From the NCBI GenBank assembly GCA_029891345.1, contig CM057009.1:295369966-295433965 (forward strand): a stretch of DNA of 64,000 bases, in the 5' to 3' direction. This document shows, piece after piece, positions 46,777 to 58,104 of this stretch (position 1 is the stretch's first letter; the number at the start of each line of letters is the position of its first letter). The notes beneath the pieces are model-generated. The model was given only the letters and a program-made list of their open reading frames with translations. It did no database searches and was not told where the DNA came from. The DNA is from Dryococelus australis (taxonomy: Eukaryota; Arthropoda; Insecta; Phasmatodea; Phasmatidae). Made by a program: the position numbers and the translations under genes.

Positions 46777-47554
46777 GCTATTTTGCTTTTTACTAACCCT
46801 TTGGGGAGTAGGCAAGTATAAACTTTTTTTCGTTGCTCTTGAAGACTAAACTCACACTTTTATTGTTTTACTGTTTTGCTGTACTGTAGGCCTCTCGGAA
46901 TATAAGAAAAAAATACAACTAGTCAAATTTTTTTACGTTAGAATAAAACTGTTATTTTAAATAATTTATTATATAAACATAATGTGTTGTAAGAAATGTT
47001 ACTGTTTTCGCAACACATTAAACTGTACATAGTCAACGCGGGACTTCATTGGCGTACGGCCAGCCAATAATAAACGTTGCTGAGTACAGTTTTCGTGTCC
47101 CGGTGTATCCAGGGCGAATAGGACGATGGTGACATGAAACACAGAGACCAACTCAACTGATTTCGCTGTAGTGATGAATATAGGCAGATCACTTCAATAT
47201 TAGCCTTATAGTGCAAGTTATTCTGTGCCGTCCTCAAACCGTGTGATGCAAACGCAATATATTGCGGCAACAGAAAATCGCGAGTAATCTTTTGTGCAAC
47301 ATAGCTTACGAAAACACTGCAGAGTCTTAACTACTTTTAAGAGTGGTTTATGAATCTCGCGGTTAAGTGTCGCCTATTTGCGGTCGAATCACAAACCTCC
47401 AGTTTTATACGAGCAGATTTCTCGTTGGTCCAGTGAAATGGATACACTAAGAAGGCAGCCAACAGAGGAAGAAAATCTTCAGAAATGTACGCCGTGAACT
47501 GAAACCTAACAAGAAGTTAACCCCTTAAACCCCTTAACACTTTATAACGATTTT
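46777..47554. other. Gene-free stretch
   Basis: No gene and no repeat with clear ends. Parts near 46800-47000 resemble the flank at 40000-40160 ('tgaagactaaactcacactt', 'agtcaaattttttacgttag'), so a shared older repeat probably lies around the family 1 MITEs. Confidence 0.4.
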
Positions 47555-47850
47555 TGAGGACACCCGATTTTCGCGACAAGATTTCAAGACTTGCTATATT
47601 TCATATCAATCTAGCGCATATCCACTTTCGTAATTGGATGGTGTAGGTGTCATGCATCTTATCTGCCTGCCCGCGAAAGACATGCATGCAATAACGGAGT
47701 TATTTAATTATCATTGGCTATTCAAGTAAGATATGTCTCCTGACAAAAACACGCGTGGCCAATAAACAAAGGAATGCTGATGAAACGCCGGTAGGGTTTT
47801 GAAATATAGTGTGCGTGGGCATTTTTTCACTGAAATCAATAGTTCCTACC
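47555..47850 (+). mobile_element. hAT-type MITE family 2 copy, diverged
   Basis: 'ggacacccgattttcgcgac' at the left. Internally 'atccactttcgtaattggat', 'catgcatcttatctgcctgc' and 'cgccggtagggttttgaaat' match family 2 order. Right end decayed near 'caatagttcctacc'. Confidence 0.65.
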
Positions 47851-48774
47851 AAATGTACTAGTTTATTTACGACATGGAACAGAATAAATTAAGTCATAAC
47901 CTGTGTTAGTCGTGCTCATAAACTAGCACCAGTATGGACATACACGCTAAGAAATTATTCAGTGTACACGCTTAGTGAAAAAGCGGGAATGATAATTTTT
48001 TCCCCCTGTCCATTCACTGCAGTGTTCCAACATTTGCTCAGTAAACAGTCAAATGCGTAGGGAAATTCCTAATTTTGTATAGTAGCGATGCTGAAGATTT
48101 GTCTATCTGCAGCTTGATGTGTGCTATTATTGCTATACAGTGTACAGGTTTAAAGGGTTCATTTCAGATTAGGAAGTTTTCAGGAAATTGTATACAGTGT
48201 AGCTTCTACGTTGTTACGCCGCCTCAAGGTGCTGACACGTCAGACATTACAATTGGCTGCTGCTTGTGCAATATAAGGACACGTGCTCTTTTCATAGGCT
48301 CCAATGTGTAAGTTACTGTTTGGTTGCAAGTTATTTCTCAGACCCAAATTTTCTTCCGTTCTAACAGACTAAAAGGAAAGTTTATGCGAACGTTAATGGA
48401 TTAATGTAAAATTAACGAAATTTTTCTTCTTCCTCGCACACAGTCGCAGATAGTGACATGCAGCAGGGATTTTAATGTAACATTGGTACAGCTACCACTT
48501 TGTAGCAGAAAATTCAACCGGTTAACTTCAATATGCGCCGTTCATGTATAATTTTTTTGTTTGTAGTCTCCTGAAAAAGTTTCCAAATTTTTTTAGGAAA
48601 ACGCTAGATTTGAAAAATTAGTATCTTCGTATTGCATTCGCACTTGCCCAGCACTTAATCGACACGTCCTGTCTGACTCCCACGCAGAAACAAAAGATGA
48701 ACAAAATGTAGTTAAAATATTTGCCTCTCGCTGTTAGGCACTGTGATTTTTAAATTATTATTGCAATGGGGTTA
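47851..48774. other. Gene-free stretch
   Basis: A 78-codon frame (48075-48311) is Cys/Ile-rich with no ATG support. Nothing else was recognised. Confidence 0.35.
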
Positions 48775-49034
48775 AGTGTAGTGGAGTGTGGAGTATTGAC
48801 CGGCTCTTAGCACCGGGGTTTTCTGAACAGACGATGGTGAAGCGAGGTGTGTTTAGAGTAGCGCCGGATTGCAAGGGTGGGTAGGGGAATGGGAGATCCC
48901 CGAGAAAACACGGCACCCAGCGGAATCGTCCACCATGATTCATTCCCACATGCGAAAGTTCGGGAGTTGCCCCTCCGAGATCCGAATCTTGTCCACTTTG
49001 GTTCAATGCGAGCTACCTGTTCCACCGCGGCCCC
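48775..49034 (-). mobile_element. tRNA-derived SINE family A, copy 5, diverged
   Basis: Minus-strand head 'ggggccgcggtggaacaggt'. The family body is recognisable at 'gggagatccccgagaaaaca' and 'agacgatggtgaagcgaggt' (plus-strand text). The B-box is decayed. Confidence 0.75.
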
Positions 49035-49900
49035 AGTTGGGTAAGTAATTAACTGAACCATTAACTAGGACATGCGCTGTTGTAATAGTTTATCGTAAGT
49101 CGCAGAAAGCCTACAGCGTGCCAATAAATATCTCACACCAGAATTACAAAGCAAAAATAATTTCAAAGCTGACAAATCAAAATAAAATCGAACCAGCACT
49201 GGCTGTTGTAAACAAAATTGCTGAAGCGTTTAAATAATTTAATAGACGTAAGCAAGTCATATACAAACGACACAAAAGATAAAACGACAAAAAATAACGA
49301 CAGAAATAATATGCGACACAAAATGAGGATGATGTGTCCAGAAAATTCCAGGATAAAACTTAATGAAATATAAAAAAACACAGACAATCGCTATGGCTAA
49401 AACATATGTATACATAGACAACACATCAGAGACCACACACAAGGACACGAAGACTAACAATAAACTGTTGCAGTGGCGTATGTCCAGATGTATGCTTCAG
49501 TTAATCAGTCGACGTTTGCTTGCGTGTGTACATACATATTCGAAGTCTAGTGTCCAGAGGTCGGCATTTCACTGAGTTGACGAATATTTCCGATGTCTAA
49601 TGTTCGCTGTCAACTTTCGTTTGTGTGTGAAGGTATTCGTCCATTTTACACGGCAATGCAAGCTCTGATTTTTTAACACTGGAACTCTGTTGTTTGTCTG
49701 CAAGCAGGCAAGCCATACCCAAACTATGTCACAAGATCATAAAGGAAAAAGATTATTCGCAGAAAATATTCTCAGGATTTCATTCATTTCTAAGAATATA
49801 TCTCGAGCGAGTGTCTAAAGGTAAGTGCGAGTTTAAAAAAAAGGGGGAAGAAGGAATAAACTGACATCGATATACAACAGAAAATATTATAATCACCGCG
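49035..49900. other. Gene-free stretch before the satellite
   Basis: No gene recognised. The T-rich minus-strand frames (49163-49460) are hydrophobic by composition. Nothing else. Confidence 0.4.
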
Positions 49901-50712
49901 AACGTACAATAGATAACGAAATGTTGCACGCACAAGCGTGATGTCACTATCGTACGTACACATGTGCAACTTCCCCTTTGTTATTGGTTGCGTGTCAGTG
50001 AGAAGGCATATACCTGAACGTACAATAGATAACGAAATGTTGCACGCACAAGCTGGATGTCGCTATCGTACGTACACATGTGCAACTTCCCCATTGTTAT
50101 TGGTTGCGTGTCAGTGAGAAGGCGTATACCTGAACGTACAATAGATAACGAAATGTTGGACGCACAAGCTTGATGTCGCTATCGTACGTACACATGTGCA
50201 ACTTCCCCTTTGTTATTGGTTGCGTGTCAGTGAGAAGGCGTATACCTGAACGTACAATAGATAACGAAATGTTGCACGCGCAAGCTTGATGTCACTATCG
50301 TACGTACACATGTGCAACTTCCCATTTGTTATTGGTTGCGTGTCAGTGAGAAGGCGTATACCTGAACGTACAATAGATAACGAAATGTTGCACGCGCAAG
50401 CTTGATGTCGCTATCGTACGTACACATGTGCAACTTCCCCATTGTTATTGGTTGCGTGTCAGTGAGAAGGCGTATACCTGAACGTACAATAGATAACGAA
50501 ATGTTGCACGCACAAGCTGGATGTCGCTATCGTACGTACACATGTGCAACTTCCCATTTGTTATTGGTTGCGTGTCAGTGAGAAGGCGTATACCTGAACG
50601 TACAATAGATAACGAAATGTTGCACGCACAAGCTGGATGTCGCTATCGTACGTACACATGTGCAACTTCCCATTTGTTATTGGTTGCGTGTCAGTGAGAA
50701 GGCGTATACCTG
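49901..50712. repeat. 116-bp satellite, seven units of identical length
   Basis: 'aacgtacaatagataacgaa' begins at 49901, 50017, 50133, 50249, 50365, 50481 and 50597, a spacing of exactly 116 bp each time, and the array stops at 50712. Units differ only by scattered substitutions. Each holds an inverted pair GTTGCAC / GTGCAAC, the palindromes CGTACG and CACATGTG, and one ATTGG. The right flank continues as hAT-type family 2 text. Confidence 0.95.
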
Positions 50713-50800
50713 AACGGGCCAATCATAATTAAGATACTCTGAAACTAAACTCCGTAATTAGCGGAAAGACACTTAATGCGCTTCACATATTCAACAAGGC
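50713..50800 (+). mobile_element. Truncated hAT-type MITE family 2 remnant next to the satellite
   Basis: 'ccaatcataattaagatact' and 'gaaagacacttaatgcgctt' match 54187-54260 ('ccaatcagaattaagttact', 'caagacacttaagacgcgta'). The last part of the satellite unit ('ggttgcgtgtcagtgagaag') matches the sequence before that point in the MITE. The right terminus is missing. Confidence 0.6.
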
Positions 50801-51176
50801 GTTCGTTTCCCATAGAGGCAATCATTTAGATATATAATAGAGTTTAAAATAGTCTATATTAATTAATTTTATTCTTAAGTACCGTAAACAATTACTAATG
50901 ATGAAAAATTTGCTCCAAAAATATTATAGGGCTGAAAAATTAGCTAAACCATGAATTACGCGAATGAGCTCGATAACCAATAAACACTATTAATTGGGCT
51001 ATGTTCGCAGTTTTTATTGGTGGACGTGAATATGGCCACGCCCTTAAACATAGCGGGCCATTAAATATCATTCATCTGTAGACCTGATGAGCTCTGTATT
51101 GACTATTGAACAGAAGGCATGACGATAGAAATAATAAATACTAAATGAAATATTCAGCTCTCCACATACACATACA

Positions 51177-51412
51177 TAGGTTATTCACGGTAACGTGAGC
51201 ACTTTCGAGGCTCTATTTACTTTTTTATTTTAGCTATTTATTATCCTTTAACCGCCTTTTTCAATAAATATTGCCATGTAAGTAATAAAGTCAGTGTGTA
51301 TATTCCACCGCACTCGGAAGTTAACGTCTAAGGATAAAAAGTATTAATATAATTATTGACTATTATTCTAAAAAAGAGGGCTTTGAAAAGTGCTCACTTC
51401 AGAGTCCATAGT
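51177..51412 (+). mobile_element. TA-type MITE, short variant
   Basis: 'taggttattcacggtaacgt' at the left and 'aaaagtgctcacttcagagt' near the right. The interior matches 61202-61437 ('ttaaccgcctttt', 'ccgcactcggaagttaacgt'). TA flanks are blurred. Confidence 0.75.
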
Positions 51413-51555
51413 GTAAAAATATTTTTTATCTAGCTTGTAGTAGGCGATAATTTCGGAAAGTAATTTCGCCGAGTGCACAAAATTATAACAATTAAAATGA
51501 TCCAATCACTAAAGTGTATCTATCTGTACGAAAGTGTATTGGAGTACGATATAAT

Positions 51556-51797
51556 TAGAGACCTGAAGAATTCACAGATTCATTTTGTGACAAACTAGAA
51601 TTCAAAACGCGTGCGTTTATACAACTTCAGCAATTGGTCCACACGGTGTTTGACACCTCCTAGAGGACGGTGTCCAATTGCCACCTTCCACTGAGACATA
51701 CGACAATCAATATGCAGTTGATATCGGCATGTTTGTATATATAGACTGTAGAGTCTAGCCTGCAGGTGATTGAACTCGCGAATTTTTCAGGTCTCTA
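51556..51797 (+). mobile_element. hAT-type MITE family 1 copy
   Basis: TAGAGACCTGAAGAATTCACA to TTTTTCAGGTCTCTA, both ends intact. Flanking octamers GATATAAT and ACTATAGC agree poorly, so the duplication has decayed. Confidence 0.85.
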
Positions 51798-51911
51798 ACT
51801 ATAGCAAAATCACGTTCTGAAAATGGAGATGTCTTCAAGCTGCAGAACCGCCCAAGAGAACTACCGTTGGCGTAGCAATTCGTCGCTAGTCCGTAGCCGC
51901 TGATATCAGAG

Positions 51912-52012
51912 TCTCATAGTAGATCAGCAAACAGAGGCGAGATGGCGAGGCGGCTCCTCTGATGTGAGCGTGCCAGTTCTCTGATTGGGCTGCGCGAGGA
52001 TCTGGAGTGGGT
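51912..52012 (-). mobile_element. MITE family C fragment
   Basis: 'aacagaggcgagatggcgag' and 'ctctgatgtgagcgtgccag' are complements of the family C 3' part. It ends abruptly where SINE copy 6 begins. Confidence 0.6.
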
Positions 52013-52210
52013 TTGAGAGGTGCGTGCGAGAGCTGATGAGGGTGAAGTGAAGTGAGAATGGAGCAGCGCCGGAATGCACGGGTGGGGAACCAGCGACATC
52101 GGCCGGCGCGATTCCCACGCGCCAAAATCCGGAAACGACCCCGTCGGGAATGGAATCCGGTTCGCCCAGGTGGGAGGCGAGTAGTCTGACCATTACACCA
52201 CTGCGGCCCC
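52013..52210 (-). mobile_element. tRNA-derived SINE family A, copy 6
   Basis: Minus-strand head 'gccgcagtggtgtaatggtc', B-box 'gaaccggattccattcccg', and a shortened body. It abuts a family C fragment on one side and lies 23 bp from CAGTGA copy 3 on the other. Confidence 0.82.
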
Positions 52211-52233
52211 GTGGTATTGAATCTGAATGGCTA

Positions 52234-53159
52234 CGCTCTAAGTTCGAGTCAGGGAAAACCACAGATTCGCAGTAAAAATTCAACTACCCGAATCAGTGAA
52301 AACGGCTCCACTTAGATGTAGAATCAGTGGAAAACCACTGATGGTTTCAGTGAATCAATTTCACTGATCGAATAAGTGACGGCTAACTGCAGTGGCGAAT
52401 CAAATATTGTTTTCTTTATTGAATTTATCCAAATAATCACGAGAAATAAACAAATTTCCGATAGTTATTATTAATATTGCGAAATTTAAAAACTAAAAAT
52501 AATTATGCGTGTGGTCGGGACACAACCCGTACCACCACGCTTATAGACCGTTACATTACTATCCGGGCTACGAAGCCACCGCTAATATTTGAGAGGAAAA
52601 TATATGTCAAAAGTGTGTTGTTTTAAATTGTATGCCCTTTGTTTTCGTGTTTATGTTAATTAGTAACGTTAGAATTGTTAAAACAAATAGTAAGTATGGG
52701 TGCACTCTCTTCACCACGTTAAATTTAGGAGGTTAAACCTTCAAACCGAGCGCTGTGATGAATACGTGAAAACTAAACGAAAGACATAAAAACGGAATAA
52801 AAGGCTGTTGTTCATTTTAACCCTGTAAAATAGTGTTATGAAAGACGAAACTCACATTTTCGAAAGTATTTTGTATTGGTTTTATTAGTTTATGCATTGT
52901 TATTTCATTGACACACGTTGTTTAGCAGGTATTTTTACACGTAGTTTAACTGATCCATCAGCAATTTAAAAAAAATCACACGAAAACAGTGAATAAAAAG
53001 ATTTATTAATCAGTGGAAAATGTCACTGAATCAATAAGTGAAGTAAAAATTTTTATTTTAACTAATGCATCAGCAAAATTCACTGAAGTAGCTGTTGAAT
53101 CAGTCAGGGGTCACATAACCGACTGAAACATTGAAGTTCTCACTGATTCAGATTCAGTG
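52234..53159 (+). mobile_element. CAGTGA element, copy 3
   Basis: Ends CGCTCTAAGTTCGAGTCAGGG and the complement 'cactgattcagattcagtg'. TA on both sides (52232-52233, 53160-53161). The tRNA-like core is diverged ('gggctacgaagccaccgc'). 926 bp, the shortest copy. Confidence 0.85.
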
Positions 53160-53204
53160 TACTACGAAATGCAATATTTTTTTTCCTATTTGTTGAAGTG
53201 TCGG

Positions 53205-53360
53205 TTGGTAAGTAAGTTATCAGGCGCTAATTGTCGAACGGCTTTTCCAACATGTTGGGGGTACTGTGACGCCAATTTAGTGGCGTGTGCGACTGGAGCT
53301 CGCGGAATAAGTGGCGCTTTCACCTCTGTATTCTTAACTGCTCTGTACCAGTGGTTCGGT
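53205..53360 (-). mobile_element. MITE family C fragment
   Basis: 'tagtggcgtgtgcgactgga' and 'tttcacctctgtattcttaa' plus 'ctgctctgta' are complements of a family C 5' part. The 148-codon open frame over this region is a by-product. Confidence 0.6.
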
Positions 53361-54057
53361 TCCACGTCCCGGGAATACACCACGGTGGTGTGTATTTGTT
53401 TCTCGTGGTACTCGCTTTTTTCCCCCCGTCTTCATTCCGCGCCCGCTCCATCCCCATTTCATTTAGCATCTCGTCCGCTCTCTATTCTGGCCGTGACGAC
53501 ACATGAGTTCGACGATCGTGCGTTGTGTTGTCTGGTTCACGTCGTTCGCTCATGCGACCTTACTGAACACTCAACCAACACGATTATATTCCGTAGTTAT
53601 TAGTATTGGGCAACGTTTATTACTGGCTGGCTGACAGTCGATATGATTTGCGATGTGTGAATATTCTTTCCTACCCAACACAGTATACAGTCCACTGTGT
53701 TCATTTGAGTGATTTACACTTTGAGAGCTTCTGAGGTGTTATTACTATGCAGTGATCGTCGTGTAACATACTGGAGAGGTAATATTATGTCAGCAATGTC
53801 TTAAAGAGACTTAGACTTTATAATATTACGACAAACACCATATAACTGTGTTATATTGAAACGTGGTAATATTATGTCAACCATATTAATCAGTTAAATT
53901 TCTTTGACAACATATACTCTTGGCTTTTTTTTTTTTACGTTCACAAATGTCTGCAATGGCTTGTGTATGTACATAATAATGTTTTCCTTAATAATCCAAG
54001 TAATGAAGAACTAATCAATTTTTTTTTTGCAAAATAAATAAAGCTATCTATTATAAC
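53361..54057. other. Gene-free stretch
   Basis: A GC-richer, pyrimidine-rich part (53400-53530) gives chance frames. Two diverged near-repeats, 'ggtaatattatgtcagcaat' (about 53777) and 'ggtaatattatgtcaaccat' (about 53864), lie 87 bp apart. Confidence 0.4.
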
Positions 54058-54356
54058 TAGGGATACACGAACTTCGCCAAAAAATTTCCGCACATGCTGG
54101 ATTTCAATACCCTACTAGCGTACCAGCTATTTCTTTTGCTTACTGGAGGCGTGTGTCTGTGAGAATATATTTTCTTAGATGACTGACCAATCAGAATTAA
54201 GTTACTACTCCGATAATGTACGTCTCTGATTCGTTGCAAGACACTTAAGACGCGTAACATCTATAGATCACCCAATCAGAAAAGTGGATCTGAGCTAAAG
54301 TGTTATGAAGCACAACTGGTCGTGAAATTTTTTTTCGTGAAATTCGGGTATCCCTA
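54058..54356 (+). mobile_element. hAT-type MITE family 2 copy
   Basis: TAGGGATACACGAACTTCGCC to TTCGGGTATCCCTA. Flanks ATTATAAC / ATTATAAG, seven of eight identical. The best preserved family 2 ends. Confidence 0.9.
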
Positions 54357-54684
54357 ATTATAAGAGTTATGGGCATAGTAGTTAATGGAATTATTTGTTG
54401 AATGAAAATGGATTTCTTAGGGATATAATCCCTCCCATGAATTTTTGCTTGCGCAATCCAGCAACGCTGGGCGAGTGTAAATATCAGATAACTTCATATA
54501 CTGCAGCCAGCTATTAACGAGCTAGCTCAGCTTTGAATTAAATAAACGCATTGTTTGTAAATATATGAAGAACCTACAAAATAAATAAAAGTTTACACAA
54601 ATATAAAACAGTTGGACCAACTTTATAATCGGAATTTTCACATACTGAAGGAACACTCAGCAGTATGTGGTGCAATAAAATGAC

Positions 54685-54962
54685 TAGGTATGATGGAAAA
54701 TCGCGAATACCGTTTGAGCCAACATATCTGGCTTATGCTTTTATGATTGGATGACCAAGGTTTAGACTCGGCTGAGATTTTTGCATGGCAATCACAAAGG
54801 TTCTGCTTTTAGATTATCAGAATCATCATTGGCCCAGTTACATGGGATAGTAACTTCATACATGCATGGTGGCCAATAATAAAAGAAAACTGTCGAAAAC
54901 AGGCACAGTACGCTGGATCCTAGAAAACAGTCAACCTTACCGGCGATATAACATCATTTCCA
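54685..54962 (+). mobile_element. hAT-type MITE family 3 copy
   Basis: Begins TAGGTATGATGGAAAATCGCG and ends 'ataacatcatttcca'. Perfect 8-bp duplication AAAATGAC at 54677-54684 and 54963-54970. The interior shares 'gagccaacatatct' and 'cttcatacatgcatg' with 56031-56331. Confidence 0.92.
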
Positions 54963-55452
54963 AAAATGACAGGTGAAATGACATACATACGGTTTTATAA
55001 ATATTTCAACAAACTTTCTTTCCGTTATACAACTTTTCCATTTACGCAGATTCCGTATTTGTTAGAAACCTCACGTCATCTACGTGATAACAATTCTGTC
55101 TGTGTGCCCTCTAAAATGATCTGAAAGCTTGCACGAAATTTCACGAAACTCGACATGCGCAGAGTACATAGTAAGGACATGACATATGAATACGTTTTAA
55201 CCTACTTCACATGCTTTCTTCAACATTGGCAAACTCATCATTTTTTAGGGTTTTGCATATTTTCGGATAGTGATACTCCCCGAAACTTTTTTTTGGAAAA
55301 ACTGAAGCCTATTTCTGAACCATTCAATGTCTTCTAACCGTAATTATTATTGTGTATATATGTATAGTCTATTCGCGGTTTATTCAAACTTTAAAAAATC
55401 ACCCCATGTATTTCGTGCTTAGTTATTTCATAAATATGTCATGTATCATAAT

Positions 55453-55725
55453 TAGAGAGCTGAGAAATTCGCGAGTCCAATGGCGTGTAGGCTAGAATTC
55501 ACATTCGTATATACTCTCATACATATATCAACTGTGTATTTGGTTGGGTGTTGTGGTTGTAAAAAGCGGTGGTTGGGTGCACTATTTATTGCATGTTCGT
55601 TATTGGCTCATTTATCTCCAGGAGGTGTCAAACAAAATGTCGACCAGTTACAAAGGTAGCATGAACGTACATGCGTGTGCATTCCAACTTGTCTAGAAAA
55701 GACCCACGAAATTGTCGGGTCTCTA
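55453..55725 (+). mobile_element. hAT-type MITE, first of three in series
   Basis: TAGAGAGCTGAGAAATTCGCG to TTGTCGGGTCTCTA. Preceded and followed by ATCATAAT (55445-55452, 55726-55733). 273 bp. Confidence 0.9.
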
Positions 55726-55733
55726 ATCATAAT

Positions 55734-56022
55734 TATAGATAGGAAATTTTCGCGTTTTAAACTACCTGTATGCTAGACTCAATGATCCTATGTATTTTCA
55801 AGCTTTAGCTTCCTTTTCGTTGGCTGCTGCTCCAGTGTGGAGCCAGTTTTACCACAAACAAGGCGACACGGAATTCGGTGATTGTTTACTTGCATGTGTG
55901 TTATAGGCTGGGGCGTGTCTAATGAACTGTCATCCAATTGTAAACACAACATAGGCTTACATGCGCATGGGTTTGAGGTATTGCTTGTTATCAAATTAAT
56001 TCGCGAAATTGTCAGGTACTTA
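55734..56022 (+). mobile_element. hAT-type MITE, second of three in series
   Basis: TATAGATAGGAAATTTTCGCG to TTGTCAGGTACTTA, imperfect inverted ends. Lies between ATCATAAT at 55726-55733 and 56023-56030. 289 bp, and a different subfamily from its neighbours. Confidence 0.82.
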
Positions 56023-56030
56023 ATCATAAT

Positions 56031-56331
56031 TAGAGATGATGGAAAGACGCGAAAATGTTTTGAGCCAACATATCTTCTATAACACTCTAACTAGTTTATT
56101 CTTTCATGATTGAATCAACAAGGTTTTGACTCGGCTAAGTTGTTTGCAGACCAATCACAAACGTTCCGACATATTGTATCAGAAACCTCAATGGTCCAGT
56201 GAAATGCGGAAGCAGCTTCATACATGCATGACAGCCAATAAGGAAAAAAAAAAAAAAACAGTATGACATGTGTACAGTACATTGAATCCTAGTAAACAGT
56301 TTACTTTTCCCGCAATAAACCATCGTCTCCA
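56031..56331 (+). mobile_element. hAT-type MITE family 3, third of three in series
   Basis: TAGAGATGATGGAAAGACGCG to 'accatcgtctcca'. Lies between ATCATAAT at 56023-56030 and 56332-56339. Same family as 54685-54962. Contains an A-run at about 56246-56260. Confidence 0.9.
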
Positions 56332-56656
56332 ATCATAATCTTTGCATACTTTTGTTAATGTAAAAGCGTCTTATTTATTGTTAACTTAAAAATTTCCTTA
56401 TATTTTACCGACAAATAATAATATTTGTTTATGGTTAATATGATTAACAACAAGCAGAGAATAGGTGTGCTGCTAACGCCTAGTACGAAATACATATTAT
56501 GTAAAATACTATGAAAATAACTGCGCAAGAATGTGATGCGCTGCCCTTTGGTGTAATTTTCCACACTCCGCTACGCTTTGTTTGCTTGAGGCGTAGCAAT
56601 ATCCTGAAAGTAGAACTTGAGCATGGCTTCCGAAAAGTTGGAAGTAATCGGAAATA

Positions 56657-57702
56657 GACTTTAATCTGAATCAGTGAGAATTTCACTGATTCAATCAGTC
56701 AAACGTATCTGACTGACACAACAGTCACTTCAGTGAATTCAACTAATGAACCAGTGAAAAAATGCCATATTTCCTTCACTGGTTGATTCAGTGACATTAC
56801 TCACTGATTCGTCAGTCATTTTCCCCAATGTTTTCTCGGTAGTTTATTTTTTGATTGATGGACCATTGAAACATCTGAGCATCTTACTACGTCTCTATTT
56901 TTGACTGGTGTATCAGTGAAAATGCGTGTAAAAATCGCCGTCGAATGTCATTTAAAAATGGCCGTTAAACGACGTTTATCAAGTGAAGTACCATAACAAC
57001 AAATAAACCAATAAAACTAATACAAAATACTTTCTAAAATGCGTTTCGTCTTTCAAAACGCCATTTTACGAGGTAATGTGAATACACATACTATCATTCT
57101 GTTTTTACGTCGTTCATTTCGTTTGCATGTAATCGTCACAGCACTCTGTTTGAAGATAACTTCATTTAATACGGCGAAGAGAGTGCATTCATATGCACTG
57201 TTCGTTTTGACGATCCTAATGGACCAATCAAACCAAAAACGAAAAATATGAGCAAAGAATTCTTTAACCATACATTCCGCAGCACAACTTAAGACATTAT
57301 ATTTTCCTCCAACAACTTCAACTTGGCGTGGTAGCTCAGATGGCAAGGCAACGGCCTAGAGGTGAAGGGTGAGAGAGTTTAATCCCGACCAACTGCAAGT
57401 TTTGTTCACTTTTTTTAATTACGGTAAATTACACCATATAAATAGTAAATTTTCAATAATATGTTTATTTAATGTCATCATTTGTCTACATTCAATAAAA
57501 GCAATATTTAATATGCCACTGCAGTCGGCCGTCATCTATTTAATCAGTGAAATTGTTTCACGTCACTAATTCAATCAGTGAAATTTTTTACTGAAACGTT
57601 CAGTGGTTTCCCTCTGATTCTAAGTGAAGCCATTTTCACTGATTGTGTTAGTTGAATTTCACTGCGAATCAGTGGTTTTCCACACTGATTCGAATGTAGG
57701 GG

Positions 57703-57705
<3 letters not shown>
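56657..57705 (-). mobile_element. CAGTGA element, copy 4 (reverse orientation)
   Basis: Ends GACTTTAATCTGAATCAGTG and 'cactgattcgaatgtagggg'. TA at 56655-56656 and the start of a (TA)n run on the other side. The tRNA-like core is here on the plus strand and best preserved: 'gcgtggtagctcagatggc' (about 57326) and 'gagagtttaatcccgacca' (about 57373). Confidence 0.9.

Positions 57706-57769
<64 letters not shown>
57706..57769. repeat. (TA)n microsatellite at the insertion site
   Basis: About 32 TA repeats starting exactly at the TA that should be the target duplication of CAGTGA copy 4. Confidence 0.95.
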
Positions 57770-57770
<1 letters not shown>

Positions 57771-57821
57771 CAGTAGCGAATGTACAAATGATATCTAATC
57801 GATTAATAAAGCATTGTTACA

Positions 57822-58104
57822 GACATGGAAATAATTTCGCGGATTAATTTGGCGACAAGCTACACTCCACATCCGTGTGTGCATTCGAGTCTCAGCTGGT
57901 TGGTCTCTTACTGATGCTCCAGTTTAACACCGGAGCAGTCAGCACGCAATTCGATTCCTGTTTTCTTGCCGATTTGTCATTGGCTCAGACACGTTTAGAG
58001 CGGGACTAGCCAATCGCTTTCCAGTTGGAAAAACTACAGCTGTATATGTGGTTGAAGTGGAGCTTCTCCTCAAAAATAAATCGCAAAATTTCCTAGTCTC
58101 GAAG
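57822..58104 (+). mobile_element. hAT-type MITE, diverged
   Basis: 'agacatggaaataatttcgc' and 'cgcaaaatttcctagtctc' are imperfect inverted ends. Interior has CCAAT/ATTGG words as in related families. No clear target duplication. Confidence 0.6.

Larger units (their letters stand above)
55364..56656 (+). mobile_element. MITE family D copy carrying three hAT-type insertions
   Basis: The D text begins 'tatgtatagtctattcgcgg', breaks at 55444, resumes at 56340 ('ctttgcatacttttgttaat') and continues through 'gcaagaatgtgatgcgctgc' and 'gaggcgtagcaatatcctga' to the edge of CAGTGA copy 4. Without the insertions it would be about 400 bp, the normal size. Confidence 0.8.

Noticed and set aside
49901-50712. 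CRISPR-like regular array
   Set aside because: The whole 116-bp unit repeats, with no unique spacers, in a eukaryotic context; it is a satellite.
53157-53603. 148-codon plus-strand frame
   Set aside because: It begins with GTG at the end of CAGTGA copy 3 and runs through an inverted family C fragment; no coding character.
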